Shown here in pieces: positions 18,664 through 28,664 of a DNA stretch of 64,000 bases. The notes under the pieces were generated by a model. That model was not told the DNA's origin and did no database searches. It saw only the letters and a list, made by a program, of their open reading frames with translations. The DNA is from Streptomyces longisporoflavus (GTDB lineage: Bacteria; Actinomycetota; Actinomycetes; Streptomycetales; Streptomycetaceae). The first letter of the stretch is position 1; each line of letters starts with the position of its first letter. The position numbers were made by a program, and so were the translations under genes. Location of the stretch: assembly GCF_014649775.1 (NCBI RefSeq), contig NZ_BMTR01000004.1, positions 62,001 through 126,000 on the forward strand. The letters are read 5' to 3'.

Positions 18664-19806
18664 TCAGGCGAGCAGGGAGCGGCCGATGATCTCCTTCATG
18701 ATCTCGGTCGTGCCTCCGTAGATCGTCTGGATGCGGCCGTCGGTAAAGGCCTTGGCGACGCGGTACTCGGTCATGTAGCCGTATCCGCCGTGAAGTTGCA
18801 GGCAGCGGTCGGCGACGCGCTTTTGGAGTTCGGTGGCCCACCACTTGGCCATCGAGGCGTGCACGGCGTCGAGTTCGCCGTTGGAGTGATCGACGATGCA
18901 GCGGTCGAGGAAGGTGCGGGTGACCGCGCACTCGGTGGCCATCTCGGCGATCTCGAAGCGGATGTGCTGGAGCTTGGAGAGCGGGCGCCCGAAGGCCTCG
19001 CGCTCCTTGACGTACGTCGTGGTGATCTCCAGGAGGTGTTCGGCGGCGGCGATCCCCGCGACGGCGATGCCCATGCGCTCCTGCGCGAGGTTCGTCATCA
19101 GGTGGATGAAGGCGCCGTCGAGCTCGCCGAGGAGGTTCTCCTTGGGGACGCGTACGTCGTTGAAGAACAGCTCGGCGGTGTCCTGGGACTTCTGGCCAAT
19201 CTTGTCGAGGTTGCGCCCGCGCTCGAAGCCGTCCATGCCGCGCTCGACGACGAGGAGGGAAAGGCCCTTGGCGCCGCCCTCCGGGGAGGTCTTGGCGACG
19301 ACGATCACCAGGTCGGCGAGGATGCCGTTCGAGATGAACGTCTTGGAGCCGTTGAGCAGCCAGTGGTCGCCCTGATCGGTGGCGGTGGTGCGGATGCCCT
19401 GGAGGTCGGAGCCCGCGCCCGGTTCGGTCATCGCGATGGCCGTGATGATCTCGCCGGAACAGAAGCCGGGCAGCCAGCGCCGCTTCTGGTCCTCGGTGGC
19501 CAGGGAGGTGAGGTACGGGCCGATGATGTCGTTGTGCAGGCCGAGTGCGAGCCCGGAGGCGCCCGCACGCGTGAACTCCTCGGCGAGTACGGCGCTGTAG
19601 CGGAAGTCGGTGTTCCCGCCGCCGCCGTACTCCTCGGGCACGGCGAGCCCGAGCAGCCCCTGCTTGCCCGCGGCGAGCCACGCGTCACGGCTGACGATCC
19701 CGTCCTTCTCCCACTCTTCGTAGTGGGGCAGCACCTCCTTGGCCAGGAAGGTGCGGACGGTCTCGCGGAACGCCTCGTGTTCGGCGGTAAAGATCTGACG
19801 CTTCAC
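18664..19806 (-). CDS. Acyl-CoA dehydrogenase
   Basis: This is an FAD-dependent acyl-CoA dehydrogenase of 380 residues, introducing the alpha-beta double bond into acyl-CoA. It has the ACAD signatures [18 protein letters not shown] and the [20 protein letters not shown] region. The catalytic base Glu368 lies in YGGTTEIM, the position used by short/medium-chain and most bacterial enzymes. The start codon ATG at 19806 gives the normal N-terminus ([15 protein letters not shown]). It is preceded by the LLM-enzyme gene 18 bp upstream and followed by the thiolase, in an apparent catabolic operon. Confidence 0.94.
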   Translation of the reverse strand: MKRQIFTAEHEAFRETVRTFLAKEVLPHYEEWEKDGIVSRDAWLAAGKQGLLGLAVPEEYGGGGNTDFRYSAVLAEEFTRAGASGLALGLHNDIIGPYLTSLATEDQKRRWLPGFCSGEIITAIAMTEPGAGSDLQGIRTTATDQGDHWLLNGSKTFISNGILADLVIVVAKTSPEGGAKGLSLLVVERGMDGFERGRNLDKIGQKSQDTAELFFNDVRVPKENLLGELDGAFIHLMTNLAQERMGIAVAGIAAAEHLLEITTTYVKEREAFGRPLSKLQHIRFEIAEMATECAVTRTFLDRCIVDHSNGELDAVHASMAKWWATELQKRVADRCLQLHGGYGYMTEYRVAKAFTDGRIQTIYGGTTEIMKEIIGRSLLA

Positions 19807-19824
19807 GTACGGCCTCCTGGAGCC

Positions 19825-20850
19825 CTAGAGCCAGCCCTTGACGGTTTCGATCGACTTGGCCGGCTCGGGGCCGACGGGAATGACGTTGAGCATGGTGACG
19901 CCCGCCTCACGGAAGGCCTCGACGCGCTCGCGGACGTAGCTCTCGGGCCCGCACAGCGTCATGAGCTCGCAGAACTCGTCCGGGACGGCGGCCTCGGCTT
20001 CCTTCTTCCTGCCCGAGAGATACAGCTCCTGGATGAGCTTTGCTTCCTTCTCGTAGCCGTACGCGACCGCGAGGTCGTTGTAGAAGTTCTTCCCCGGTGC
20101 GCCCATGCCGCCTACGTAGAGGGCGATCTGGGGCCGGGCCAGATCCCGTACGGCGGCCGCGTCGTCACCGATGGACAGGAGTCCGCCGGCGACCGTCTGC
20201 AACGGGCCGAGCGCCGGATCGCGCTTCTCCTTGCCCTCGGCGAGCGGGGCGCCCCACACCTGGTGGGCCTTCTCCGGGATGAACAGGGTGGGCAGCCAGC
20301 CGTCGGCGATCTCGGCGGTCATGCGGACGTTGGCCGGGCCCAGGGAGGCGACGTACAGCGGCACTTCGGAGCGGACCGGCTTGGTGAGGATCTTCAGCGG
20401 CTTGCCCAGCTTGCCGCCCTTCTCCGCGGGCAGCGGCATGTCCGTGACGCCGTGGTGGTCGATGACCTCGCGGCGCAGGATGCGGCGGGTCAGCTCGATG
20501 GCCTCGCGGGTGCGCGCCAGGGGTTTGTCGTACGGCTTTCCGTGCCAGCCCTCGACGACCTGCGGGCCCGAGGCGCCGAGTCCGATGATCGCCCGGCCGC
20601 CGGAGATCGCGTCCAGTCCGGCCGCCGTCTGGGCGATGAGGGCGGGGGTGCGCGAGTAGACGTTCAGGATCGCGGCGCCGATCTTCATACGCTCGGTGCG
20701 CGCGGCCAGGTAGCCCATGATGGTGGGCGAGTCGAAGCCGTACGCCTCCGCCACCCAGACGGCGTCCAGGCCCGCGGACTCCAGGACGGCCAGATCGTCG
20801 GCGGCCTGCCGCGGGTCGCCCGCGTAGGCGAGAGGTGCGGAGATCTCCAT
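19825..20850 (-). CDS. LLM-class F420-dependent oxidoreductase
   Basis: This is a TIM-barrel flavin/F420 enzyme of the luciferase-like monooxygenase superfamily, 341 residues. It shows the usual PLAYAGDPRQAADDLAVLESAGLDAVWVAE start, the TERMKIGAAILNVYSRTPALIAQ strand and the GLGASGPQVVEGWHG loop typical of the F420-dependent subgroup. The ATG overlaps the stop of the upstream CoA-transferase gene in TGATG, so it is translationally coupled to it. Its presence inside a beta-oxidation operon suggests F420-dependent oxidation or reduction of an acyl or alicyclic intermediate. The substrate cannot be inferred. Confidence 0.88.
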   Translation of the reverse strand: MEISAPLAYAGDPRQAADDLAVLESAGLDAVWVAEAYGFDSPTIMGYLAARTERMKIGAAILNVYSRTPALIAQTAAGLDAISGGRAIIGLGASGPQVVEGWHGKPYDKPLARTREAIELTRRILRREVIDHHGVTDMPLPAEKGGKLGKPLKILTKPVRSEVPLYVASLGPANVRMTAEIADGWLPTLFIPEKAHQVWGAPLAEGKEKRDPALGPLQTVAGGLLSIGDDAAAVRDLARPQIALYVGGMGAPGKNFYNDLAVAYGYEKEAKLIQELYLSGRKKEAEAAVPDEFCELMTLCGPESYVRERVEAFREAGVTMLNVIPVGPEPAKSIETVKGWL

Positions 20851-22007
20851 CAGCTGTCTTCCTTCGTGGTGGTGTCGCAATGCCGGACGAGCGCCGGCAC
20901 GTCCCAGTCGCGGGCCACGGCCTCGGTGTCCGCGCCCGGTTGGGCGGGGCCGCCGCGGACGTGCGTCGGAGTCGCGGAGAAGCGGGGCGCGGGTGCGGGC
21001 TGGGTGATGCCGCCGTGGCGGACGAAGGTGCCGCGGGCCGCGAGGTGGGGGTGGCCGGGGGCCTCGGACAGCGAGAGGACGGGCGCGACGCACGCGTCGG
21101 AGCCCTCGAAGACGGCCGTCCACTCCTCGCGTGTCCGCGTCCTGAAGCGGGCGGCGACCGCCTCGCGCAGCTCGCCCCAGCGCGCGAGGTCCTTACGCGC
21201 GGGCGCCTCGTCGGCCAGGCCGAGCAGCGCGATGAACTCGTCGTAGAACTGCTGCTCCAGGGCACCGACGGCCATGTAACCGCCGTCGGACGTCTCGTAG
21301 TTGCCGTAGAAGGGGCAGCCGCCGTCCAGGAGGTTGGCGCCGCGCCGGTCCTGCCAGCCGCCGCCCGCGAGCATGCCGTGGATCATCGACGTGAGGTGGG
21401 CGGTGCCGTCCACGATCGCGGCGTCCACGACCTGGCCGATGCCGTTCTCGCGCGCGTGGTGCAGGGCCGCGAGGATGCCGACGACGAGATAGAGCGAGCC
21501 GCCCGCGTAGTCGCCGACGAGGTTCGCGGGGACCGTGGGCGGCTCGCCGGGATTGCCGATCATGCCGAGAGTGCCGGTGATCGCGATGTACGCGATGTCG
21601 TGCCCGGCGCGCTGGGCGAGCGGCCCCTCCTGGCCCCAGCCGGTCATCCGGCCGTAGACGAGCTTCGGGTTGCGGGCGTGACAGGCGCCGGGGCCGACGC
21701 CGAGGCGTTCGGCGACGCCGGGGCGGTAGCCCTCGATGAGCACGTCGGCGCGGTCCACCAGGTCGAGGACGCGGTCCGCGCCGTCCGCCGCCTTGAGGTC
21801 GACGATCACGGAGCGTTTGTTGCGGTTGGTGACGTCGTACTCGGGATTGATCGCCAGACCGCTGCCGCCCGGCCTGTCGACGCGTACGACGTCGGCGCCG
21901 AGGTCGGCGAGGAGCATGGCCGCGAACGGGCCGGGACCGATCCCCGCCAGCTCGACCACGCGCACCCCTGCGAGCGGCCCGAGAACGCCCTTGTCCGGAA
22001 CTGCCAT
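20850..22007 (-). CDS. Alpha-methylacyl-CoA racemase-like CaiB/BaiF CoA transferase
   Basis: This is a family III CoA-transferase of 385 residues closest to alpha-methylacyl-CoA racemases (MCR/AMACR). Visible are the N-terminal Rossmann-like GVRVVELAGIGPGPFAAMLLADLGADVVRVDRP, the NRNKRSVIVDLK stretch, and GHDIAYIAITG, in which the Asp corresponds to the catalytic Asp of mycobacterial MCR. Racemases invert 2-methyl branched acyl-CoAs so that they can enter beta-oxidation, so the operon may handle branched or sterol side chains. The ATG at 22007 has GGGGG a few bases upstream; the 27 upstream in-frame residues overlap promoter sequence. It is the first gene of the operon. Confidence 0.88.
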   Translation of the reverse strand: MAVPDKGVLGPLAGVRVVELAGIGPGPFAAMLLADLGADVVRVDRPGGSGLAINPEYDVTNRNKRSVIVDLKAADGADRVLDLVDRADVLIEGYRPGVAERLGVGPGACHARNPKLVYGRMTGWGQEGPLAQRAGHDIAYIAITGTLGMIGNPGEPPTVPANLVGDYAGGSLYLVVGILAALHHARENGIGQVVDAAIVDGTAHLTSMIHGMLAGGGWQDRRGANLLDGGCPFYGNYETSDGGYMAVGALEQQFYDEFIALLGLADEAPARKDLARWGELREAVAARFRTRTREEWTAVFEGSDACVAPVLSLSEAPGHPHLAARGTFVRHGGITQPAPAPRFSATPTHVRGGPAQPGADTEAVARDWDVPALVRHCDTTTKEDS

Positions 22008-22030
22008 TGAGCCCCCAGCGTTATGACACA

Positions 22031-22098
22031 ACTGATGTAACACCAGTGATGCTAAGAACGTGTTCCACTCCGCACAAGACCCTAGCAAGCAAGCGCTT
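22031..22098. promoter_or_regulatory. Two palindromes in the beta-oxidation operon promoter region
   Basis: The divergent 184-bp gap holds an imperfect inverted repeat ACTGATG-TAA-CACCAGT (22031-22047, six of seven pairs) 23 bp before the racemase start. It also holds AAGCGCTT within CAAGCAAGCGCTTAG (palindrome 22091-22098). AGCAAGCGCTT-type sequences are common TetR operator cores in actinobacterial fatty-acid genes. No regulator gene is adjacent, so the binding protein is unknown. Confidence 0.5.
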
Positions 22099-22191
22099 AG
22101 ACAAATTGGGGACGGGCCGTGCGGCCGTCCCCGCGTCGCGCGCTAGCCTCGGCGTCCGACATCGACGTGGGGCCCACGGCAGAGAGGTGCC

Positions 22192-23389
<1,198 letters not shown>

Positions 23390-23418
<29 letters not shown>

Positions 23419-24118
23419 CCGTCGCCTCGCGCAGCGCCGCACGGCACAGGGCGTCCGCGCGCCGCGTCGACTCCGGGAGGCGGTAGCGCGGCGTCAGGCG
23501 GAGCGTGTGGGCGCAGGCGTTGTCCAGGCTCACGCGGTGGCCGACGGAGACGAACACCGGCTTGACGTCGTCGCGGGTGCGCAGGGCGCGGCCGACCTCC
23601 CGCGCTCCGTCGAGGAGGGAGGCCGCGCTTCCCCGCGGTGCGCCGGGAGCCTCGTACGTGAACGTGAAGGGGTTCTTGGCGACGCCGATCGTGGGCAGAC
23701 CGGTGAGGACACCGAGGTGGCTCGCGAGGCCGAACCCGCGGGGGTGAGCGATGCCGTAGCCGTCGCAGACGACAAGGCCCGGATCGGCCGCGAGCTGCCC
23801 CAGGGCGGCGAGGACGGCGGGGATCTCCCGGAAGGCGAGCAGCCCCGGCACGTACGGGAAGGCGACGCGGCCCACCGCGGTCGCCTCCTCGACGACGTCG
23901 AGCGTCGCGGCGTCCAGGACGACGACCGCCGCGGCGACGATGTCGCGCTCGTCGTCGTAGGCGACGTCGACTCCCGTGACCTGTCCCGTGCCCGGCGGCG
24001 GGCCCGTCTCGTCGAGCACGGTCCGGGCGCGGAGTTCGTCCTGGACGGCGCGTGCGGCGGGCTCGTCGGCGGGCCAGTCGGCGGGTATGTGCGCGGGGGC
24101 GGGCCTGTTCGTCGTCAC
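23390..24118 (-). CDS. nfi: Endonuclease V (deoxyinosine 3'-endonuclease)
   Basis: This is a 242-residue DNA repair nuclease that cleaves near deoxyinosine, the deamination product of adenine. Family landmarks are present in order: Asp51 in TGVDVAYDDE, Glu98 in FPYVPGLLAFRE, Asp119 in VVCDGYGIAHPRGFGLASHLGV, and GVAKNPF. The start is the GTG at 24118, which overlaps the upstream lipoprotein stop by four bases (GTGA), so the gene is translationally coupled to it. The 3' end overlaps the convergent enoyl-reductase-like gene by 29 bp, so full-length transcripts of the two would be antisense to each other there. Confidence 0.93.
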
Positions 24119-24681
24119 TTGTCCGCCGCGAACTTCCAGACGAAGGCCTCGCCGGCCTGATCGGACCAGTGGACCTCGAGCTTCTTCGTGTCCTCGGGGA
24201 CCAGATAGGTCTCGCACAGGACGTGGGACTCGCCCTTCTTCCAGCCCTTGATGGACCGGGGGTTCTCGCAGCCCTGTTTGCCGTCGGCGGCGCCGACGAT
24301 CAGGGTGCCGCGCCTGCCGTCCGCCCAGATCCGGGTGGAGTAGCTGACGCGCGGACTCTGTGCGAGGGCCGTGGCGGACTTGTAGGTGTACTTCACGTGG
24401 GCGACCGCCGGGATCAGGCCCTTGGCCGCCTTGGGGTCCGACACCATCTTCGCGGTCTCGGCCTCGGTGCCCAGTTCGACCTTCTGCGCGGTGACGTCGT
24501 AGGTGGCGGAGACGAGGCCCTCCTTCGACTCACCGGTCGCGCTCTCGCCGGTGGCGCGCGCGCCGGGCTTCGCCTTGCCCGTGGCCTCCTTCTTGCCCTC
24601 GTCGCCCCCGCAGGCGGTCAGCGCGAGGGCGAGCACGGCCACGGGCGCGGCGACGCGCAAAGCGGTCTTCCTGTACAGCAA
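24115..24681 (-). CDS. Secreted lipoprotein of unknown function
   Basis: This is a 188-residue predicted lipoprotein. I choose the TTG at 24681, preceded by GGGAG at five bases, because it gives a compact signal peptide (LYRKTALRVAAPVAVLALAL) ending in the lipobox LTAC. The mature start is CGGDEGKK, followed by a Lys/Gly/Ala linker. The body is beta-rich with two Cys (KQGCENPRS and HVLCETYLV) that could form a disulfide. I recognise no enzymatic motif. It is encoded just upstream of and overlapping nfi, but a functional link is not obvious. Confidence 0.75.
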   Translation of the reverse strand: MLYRKTALRVAAPVAVLALALTACGGDEGKKEATGKAKPGARATGESATGESKEGLVSATYDVTAQKVELGTEAETAKMVSDPKAAKGLIPAVAHVKYTYKSATALAQSPRVSYSTRIWADGRRGTLIVGAADGKQGCENPRSIKGWKKGESHVLCETYLVPEDTKKLEVHWSDQAGEAFVWKFAADK

Positions 24682-24744
24682 AGCGAACTCCCGGCAGAAA
24701 TGGGGCGGCCACGCGTCACGAAGTCGCCCCATGGAGCGACCGGT

Positions 24745-24754
24745 TGAACGTTCA
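24745..24754. promoter_or_regulatory. TGAACGTTCA palindrome between divergent genes
   Basis: A perfect 10-bp palindrome lies 64 bp upstream of the lipoprotein start and 63 bp upstream of the YciI gene. Near the latter, TAGCCT (24805-24810) ends seven bases before the ATG, the layout of a leaderless streptomycete transcript. The regulator, if any, is unknown. Confidence 0.4.
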
Positions 24755-24817
24755 GGATAAAGCGCCCGCACCGGGCCGCCGCGACGCCTTGCGGGCCGCG
24801 GCGGTAGCCTCGCGATC

Positions 24818-25114
24818 ATGTTCGTTCTGGAGCTGACCTATACCGCCCCCGTGTCCGCCGTCGACAAGGAGCTCGACGCCCACGTCGCCTGGCTCGACCA
24901 GCTCTACGCGCAGGGCGTCGTGATCGCGTCGGGTCGCAAGAACCCGCGCGACGGCGGCGTGATCCTCGCCGTGGCCGATGACCGGGCGGCGGTCGAGGAG
25001 ATCGCCGCGAGCGACCCCTTCGTCATCGCGGAGGTCTGCGAGTACCGCATCACCGAGTTCTACGCCACGAAGACCGCCCCGGCCCTCGCCCCCTACCGGC
25101 AGGAACTGCCCTAG
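24818..25114 (+). CDS. YciI family protein
   Basis: This is a 98-residue dimeric alpha/beta-barrel protein of the YciI family (ferredoxin-like fold). The conserved His-Asp pair is seen as DAHVAWLDQLYAQG, with AVADDRAAVEEIAASDPFVIAEV following. The pattern SGRKNPRDGGVILA is typical. Members are thought to be small hydrolase/dehalogenase-like or stress proteins; no substrate can be assigned. It may be translated from a leaderless mRNA (see the -10-like TAGCCT just upstream). It is convergent with the BNR-repeat gene. Confidence 0.9.
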   Translation: MFVLELTYTAPVSAVDKELDAHVAWLDQLYAQGVVIASGRKNPRDGGVILAVADDRAAVEEIAASDPFVIAEVCEYRITEFYATKTAPALAPYRQELP

Positions 25115-25133
25115 GCGCCCCGCCGAGGGCTGC

Positions 25134-26258
25134 CTAGTCCCGCTCCCAGCGCGCGATCCTGCCCTTCTCGCCGGACGCCCAGCAGGCCCGGTCCCGGGTG
25201 CAGTCCACGGTGTCGTACGACCCCGTGTCGACCGTCCGCCAGGTGCGCCCGCCGTCCGACGTGACGTCCGTGCCGGTCGGCCCGACCGCGAGCGCTCCCC
25301 CGCGGCTGCCCGGCAGCCAGGCCGCCCCGGAGCGGTAGGCGGGCGGGGGCTGCCCGGCCGTGGTCCAGGTGCGCCCGGCGTCGCCGGTGGTGGCCGCGGC
25401 CTTCGGGGAGGGCTGGTCGGCGCGGTAGTCGCCACCGACCGCGATGCCGTGCGTACGGTCGCGGAAGGCGAGGCCGAAGACTCCGCGCGCCGGGTCGCCC
25501 GCGGGGATCGGGGCGTCGGCGGCCTTCCAGGTGCGGCCGCGGTCGGCGGAGTGCAGGACACGCGCGCGTGCCGCGCCGCCGGTGGCCAGCCATACGTCAC
25601 GGGAGCCGTTGCTCACCAGGCACTGGCCGCTCGCGGCGAAGCCCGCCTCGCCCTGTTGCGCGGCGGGCATGCCCTTGTCGGGCAGGACCTTCCAGGAGCG
25701 GCCGCCGTCGGCGGTGGACAGGATGCGGAACCTGCCGTCCACCGGGTCGCTCATCGCCAGGCCGTGGCGCCGGTCGAAGAACGTCATGCAGTCGTAGAAG
25801 GCCTTGGGGTCGGTGTTACGGAAGGACTCCGTCCAGGTGGCCCCACCGTCCGCCGTGCGGAAGACCCGCGAGGCCTCCCCCTCGCCGATCGCGAGGACCA
25901 CCGCGCGGCGCCCGTCGAACGCCTCGATGTCGCGGAACTCCAGTTCCCCGGCTCCGGGCGGCGAGACGTTACGCCATTTGCCGCCCCCGTTCGAGGTACG
26001 CAGCACGGTGCCTTTCGAGCCCGCCGCCCAGGCCGTTTCGCGGCTGACGGCGGCGAGACCGCGGAGGCGCGCGTCGGTGCCGCTGTCCTTGAGTTCCCAG
26101 CCGCCGCGATGCTGCGAAGGGCCTACAGGGCTTGCGGGGACTGCTCCGGCGGCCTCCGGCGCGGCCGGCGCCGTCGCGGCGAGAGCGGCCCCGCACAGCC
26201 CCGCCGACACCATTCGACCCACGGGCCGCGACCGTTTCGTCTTCCCCAAGGACTTCAT
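25134..26258 (-). CDS. Secreted BNR/Ycf48-like beta-propeller protein
   Basis: This is a 374-residue exported protein with a signal peptide (SRPVGRMVSAGLCGAALAATAPA). It has six or so Asp-box/BNR motifs of the form S-x-D-x-G-x-T-W, such as RTADGGATWTES, STADGGRSWKV, HSADRGRTWKA, TTGDAGRTWTT and TSDGGRTWRT. Spacing and content resemble photosystem II assembly factor Ycf48-like and sialidase-like propellers, here in a non-photosynthetic organism. It is often annotated as an oxidoreductase, but no active-site residues can be pointed to. It may bind a cell-wall or extracellular ligand. It is divergent from ssgD across a 171-bp gap. Confidence 0.82.
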   Translation of the reverse strand: MKSLGKTKRSRPVGRMVSAGLCGAALAATAPAAPEAAGAVPASPVGPSQHRGGWELKDSGTDARLRGLAAVSRETAWAAGSKGTVLRTSNGGGKWRNVSPPGAGELEFRDIEAFDGRRAVVLAIGEGEASRVFRTADGGATWTESFRNTDPKAFYDCMTFFDRRHGLAMSDPVDGRFRILSTADGGRSWKVLPDKGMPAAQQGEAGFAASGQCLVSNGSRDVWLATGGAARARVLHSADRGRTWKAADAPIPAGDPARGVFGLAFRDRTHGIAVGGDYRADQPSPKAAATTGDAGRTWTTAGQPPPAYRSGAAWLPGSRGGALAVGPTGTDVTSDGGRTWRTVDTGSYDTVDCTRDRACWASGEKGRIARWERD

Positions 26259-26328
26259 GGCCGGCGAAGTTACCACCGGAACGCATGATTCCTTCCGAGA
26301 TTTCTGTGAAGACGGTGAAGAGCACACG

Positions 26329-26342
26329 GTGACCGAGGTCAC
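26329..26342. promoter_or_regulatory. GTGAC-CGAG-GTCAC inverted repeat upstream of ssgD
   Basis: Two 5-bp arms are separated by four bases, about 90 bp upstream of the ssgD start and 70 bp upstream of the divergent propeller gene. It is placed like an operator for one or both genes. The support is symmetry and position only. Confidence 0.35.
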
Positions 26343-26429
26343 TCTGTGTTCGCGTGCACGGATTCCGTCATTCCGACGTCTATCCAAGTGTCGGCCCGAG
26401 TCGTCCAGCTGTAGTTGAGGGAGCAGGCC

Positions 26430-26846
26430 TTGTCCACCAGCATCGATCAAGCCGTAGAGGCCCGCCTTGTCGCCGCCGCGCCGCGGATGTCGACGATCCC
26501 CGCGTCGCTGCACTACGACCGGAGTGATCCGTTCGCCGTCCGCATGAGCTTCCCCGCCCCGGCGACCCTGGAGGGCATCGAGGTCTTCTGGACCTTTGCC
26601 CGCGAACTGCTCACCCGCGGCATGGAGCAGCCGGTGGGCGACGGCGACGTCCGCGTGCGGCCGTACGGCTTCGACCGCACGGTCGTGGAGTTCCACGCGC
26701 CCGAGGGCACCGCGATCGTCCACATCCGCACCGGCGAGCTGCGCAGCTTCCTGCACCGCACGCTTGCCCTGGTCCCCGTGGGCGACGAGCATCTGCACGT
26801 CGACCTTGACCATGACCTCGCCGAGCTGATGCGGGACGCCTGCTGA
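26430..26846 (+). CDS. ssgD: SsgA-like sporulation/cell-division regulator
   Basis: This is an SsgA-like protein (SALP) of 138 residues, a family restricted to sporulating actinomycetes that steers septum placement, peptidoglycan maintenance and spore wall formation. The family core is clear: VEARLVAAAPRMSTIPASLHYD, DPFAVRMSFP, WTFARELLTRG, GDGDVRVRPYG, and the C-terminal RSFLHRT and HLDVDL-type stretch. The divergent N-terminus and neighbourhood match my memory of SsgD (SCO6722) of S. coelicolor, a paralogue linked to lateral wall and spore-wall integrity. I start at the TTG at 26430 because GAGGGAG lies seven bases upstream; a TTG five codons earlier is less likely. Confidence 0.8.
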   Translation: MSTSIDQAVEARLVAAAPRMSTIPASLHYDRSDPFAVRMSFPAPATLEGIEVFWTFARELLTRGMEQPVGDGDVRVRPYGFDRTVVEFHAPEGTAIVHIRTGELRSFLHRTLALVPVGDEHLHVDLDHDLAELMRDAC

Positions 26847-26897
26847 GCCGTCCCCCGCGACACCCCCGGCAGCACACTCGGCTTTCCGGCACCCCTG

Positions 26898-26927
26898 CAT
26901 CACCCGGCATCACCCGGCATCACCCGG
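26898..26927. repeat. CATCACCCGG x3 tandem repeat
   Basis: Three perfect 10-bp copies lie at the 3' end of the PEP-mutase-like gene, with the stop codon lying in the last copy. The period is not a multiple of three, so expansion upstream of the stop would alter the C-terminus, but most of the array is intergenic. Confidence 0.85.
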
Positions 26928-27774
26928 CGAACAGCGTGTTCAGCTCCCCGTAGTCGAGGCCGCCCGCCGGCGACGCGTACGTGCCCTCGGCGAGCAGCTC
27001 ACGCGCGGCCTCGCGCACGACCGCGTGCGCGGCCTGTGCGATGCCCGAACCCACGCTGATCCGCGCGACCCCGAGACCGGCGAACTCGGCGACCGTCGGC
27101 GCACCGGGGCCCGCCATCACGTTGAGCGGTGCGTCGATGCCCTCGACGAGTGTGCTGACCGTGCCGGAGTCCACGGCCCCCGGCACGAAGATCCCGTCCG
27201 CTCCGGCGGCAAGGAAGGCCGCGGCCCGCTCCAGGGTGACGCCCGCCCGGTCGGCCGGCTTCCCCACGCCCCGCAGATACGTGTCGATACGGGCGTTGAC
27301 GAACAGCGGCACGCCCGCCGCGTCGGCGGCGGCACGGGCCGCCGCGATGCGCTCCGCCTGCCCGGCGACCGTGCGCAGCGACGCGGGTCCCTCGTACTCG
27401 GCGTCCCCTTCGTACAGCGCGTCCTCGATGTTCACGCCGACGGCGCCCGCGGCGAGCACCCCGCGCACCGTGCGGGCGACTCCCGCCGGGTCCGCCGCGT
27501 AGCCGCTCTCGATGTCGGCGGTCACCGGCACTGCGACCGCCGCCGCGATCCGGGCGACCGCGCCGAGCGCGCGGTCCCCGCCGAGCCGGTCGCCGTCCGC
27601 CGCTCCGAGGTCCCACGCCACACCGGCGCTCGTGGTGGCGACGGCCGCGGCGCCGGCGGCCTCGATGAGGCGGGCGCTCGCCGCGTCCCACGCGTTCGGC
27701 AGCACGAGCGGTCGGCCCGCGACGTGCAGGGCGCGGAAGGAGAGAGCGTGATCGCGGAGGTTCGTCGTCGTCAT
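26920..27774 (-). CDS. Isocitrate lyase/PEP mutase superfamily protein
   Basis: This is a 284-residue TIM-barrel enzyme of the PEP mutase/isocitrate lyase superfamily. It has the PLVLPNAWDAASARLIEAAGAAAVATTS start, TADIESGY for metal binding and GVNIEDALYEG for substrate contact. The isocitrate lyase KKCGH loop is absent; members of this short subgroup cleave or isomerise C-C or P-C bonds in small carboxylic acids such as oxaloacetate or 2-methylisocitrate-like substrates. The exact reaction is not predictable. I choose the ATG at 27774 for the MTTTNLRDHALSFRALH start. It stands alone between ssgD and the GPP34 gene. Confidence 0.85.
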   Translation of the reverse strand: MTTTNLRDHALSFRALHVAGRPLVLPNAWDAASARLIEAAGAAAVATTSAGVAWDLGAADGDRLGGDRALGAVARIAAAVAVPVTADIESGYAADPAGVARTVRGVLAAGAVGVNIEDALYEGDAEYEGPASLRTVAGQAERIAAARAAADAAGVPLFVNARIDTYLRGVGKPADRAGVTLERAAAFLAAGADGIFVPGAVDSGTVSTLVEGIDAPLNVMAGPGAPTVAEFAGLGVARISVGSGIAQAAHAVVREAARELLAEGTYASPAGGLDYGELNTLFAG

Positions 27775-27874
27775 GCGCACACTCAATCAGCGCCGCACGG
27801 CCCGGTTCCGGCGAGAATCCGACAGGTACGTCCGCGCCGCGCGGCCCCTCCACCGGCCCTCTAGGCGGGGCCTG

Positions 27875-28558
27875 TCAGCCGCCCCCGCTGCCGCTGGACC
27901 TCGCCGCCTCCGCGGCCGTGACCGCCGAGGCCAGCGCCTTGCGCAGGCCCCACATCAGCTCGGGCAGTCCTGGCGCCGGCGCCCCGCTGCGCTCGGTGAG
28001 CTCGTCGAGGCGGTCCTTGTGCTGTCTGCGGTCCTTGCCCGAGATGATGCCGCGCAGCTTGCCCGCCGCCGCGCAGACGACCAGGGCCGCGTCGCCCGCG
28101 GGCACCTCGGACACCGGCACCGGACCGCGCAGGACGGCGAGCGCCTCGGCGTGCAGGACCTCGACGTACCCGGTGCGCTCCAGCTCGTACCGCCGGGAGG
28201 GGAAGATCCGGAACACCCGGGTGCGCTCCGTGCGCAGATAGCCCTCGGCCACCAGTTGGTCGCGCGCCCGGTCCAGGGTGTGGCGGGCCTTGTGCGTGAT
28301 CCAGCCGCGCCATCTGCGGGGCCGGGACTCCTCGATGAGTTCGAGGACGCTGTCCAGGGTCGCGTCGCCGGTGCGCGCGCCGAAGACCGGCGTGACGATG
28401 CCGCCCGCGTCGGAGAGGAGCCCGCGCTGGGCCAGCTCCGCGAGCGCGCAGGCCCGTACCGCGTAGTGCAGGTCGGGGGCGCCGATGATCCTGCTGCGAC
28501 CGGTGTCCCAGGCCAGCAGGTAGATCCGCGTCGGCAATGAGAGCGAGCCATAGGACAT
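27875..28558 (-). CDS. GPP34 (GOLPH3-like) phosphoprotein family protein
   Basis: This is a 227-residue protein of the GPP34 family related to eukaryotic GOLPH3/Vps74, which binds phosphoinositides at the Golgi. Bacterial members are common in actinomycetes with unknown function. The family pattern is visible in LPTRIYLLAWDTGRSR, the helix-rich YAVRACALAELAQRGLL, ARHTLDRARDQLVAEGYLR and FRIFPSRRYEL. There is no membrane segment. The start ATG follows GAGGAGG at a good distance. It may act at the membrane surface, but this is inference from family only. Confidence 0.88.
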   Translation of the reverse strand: MSYGSLSLPTRIYLLAWDTGRSRIIGAPDLHYAVRACALAELAQRGLLSDAGGIVTPVFGARTGDATLDSVLELIEESRPRRWRGWITHKARHTLDRARDQLVAEGYLRTERTRVFRIFPSRRYELERTGYVEVLHAEALAVLRGPVPVSEVPAGDAALVVCAAAGKLRGIISGKDRRQHKDRLDELTERSGAPAPGLPELMWGLRKALASAVTAAEAARSSGSGGG

Positions 28559-28590
28559 GGGTCCTCCTCGTCTGCGGCGTCCGCGGTCAC

Positions 28591-28628
28591 GATAAAGCGT
28601 TGACAGTCCCGAGACCGCAACCTACGGT
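28591..28628 (+). promoter_or_regulatory. Promoter of ABC-F operon with WblC/WhiB7-like AT box
   Basis: TTGACA (28600-28605), a 17-bp spacer and TACGGT (28623-28628) form a good promoter. An AT-rich GATAAA (28591-28596) sits three bases before the -35 hexamer, the arrangement required by WhiB7/WblC-sigma A promoters. WblC is known to switch on ribosome-protection genes under translation stress, so control of this ABC-F gene by WblC is a reasonable inference. Confidence 0.6.
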
Positions 28629-28664
28629 GTATAAGGTTCTGTTGTCGCCGATAGGAGTAGGACG

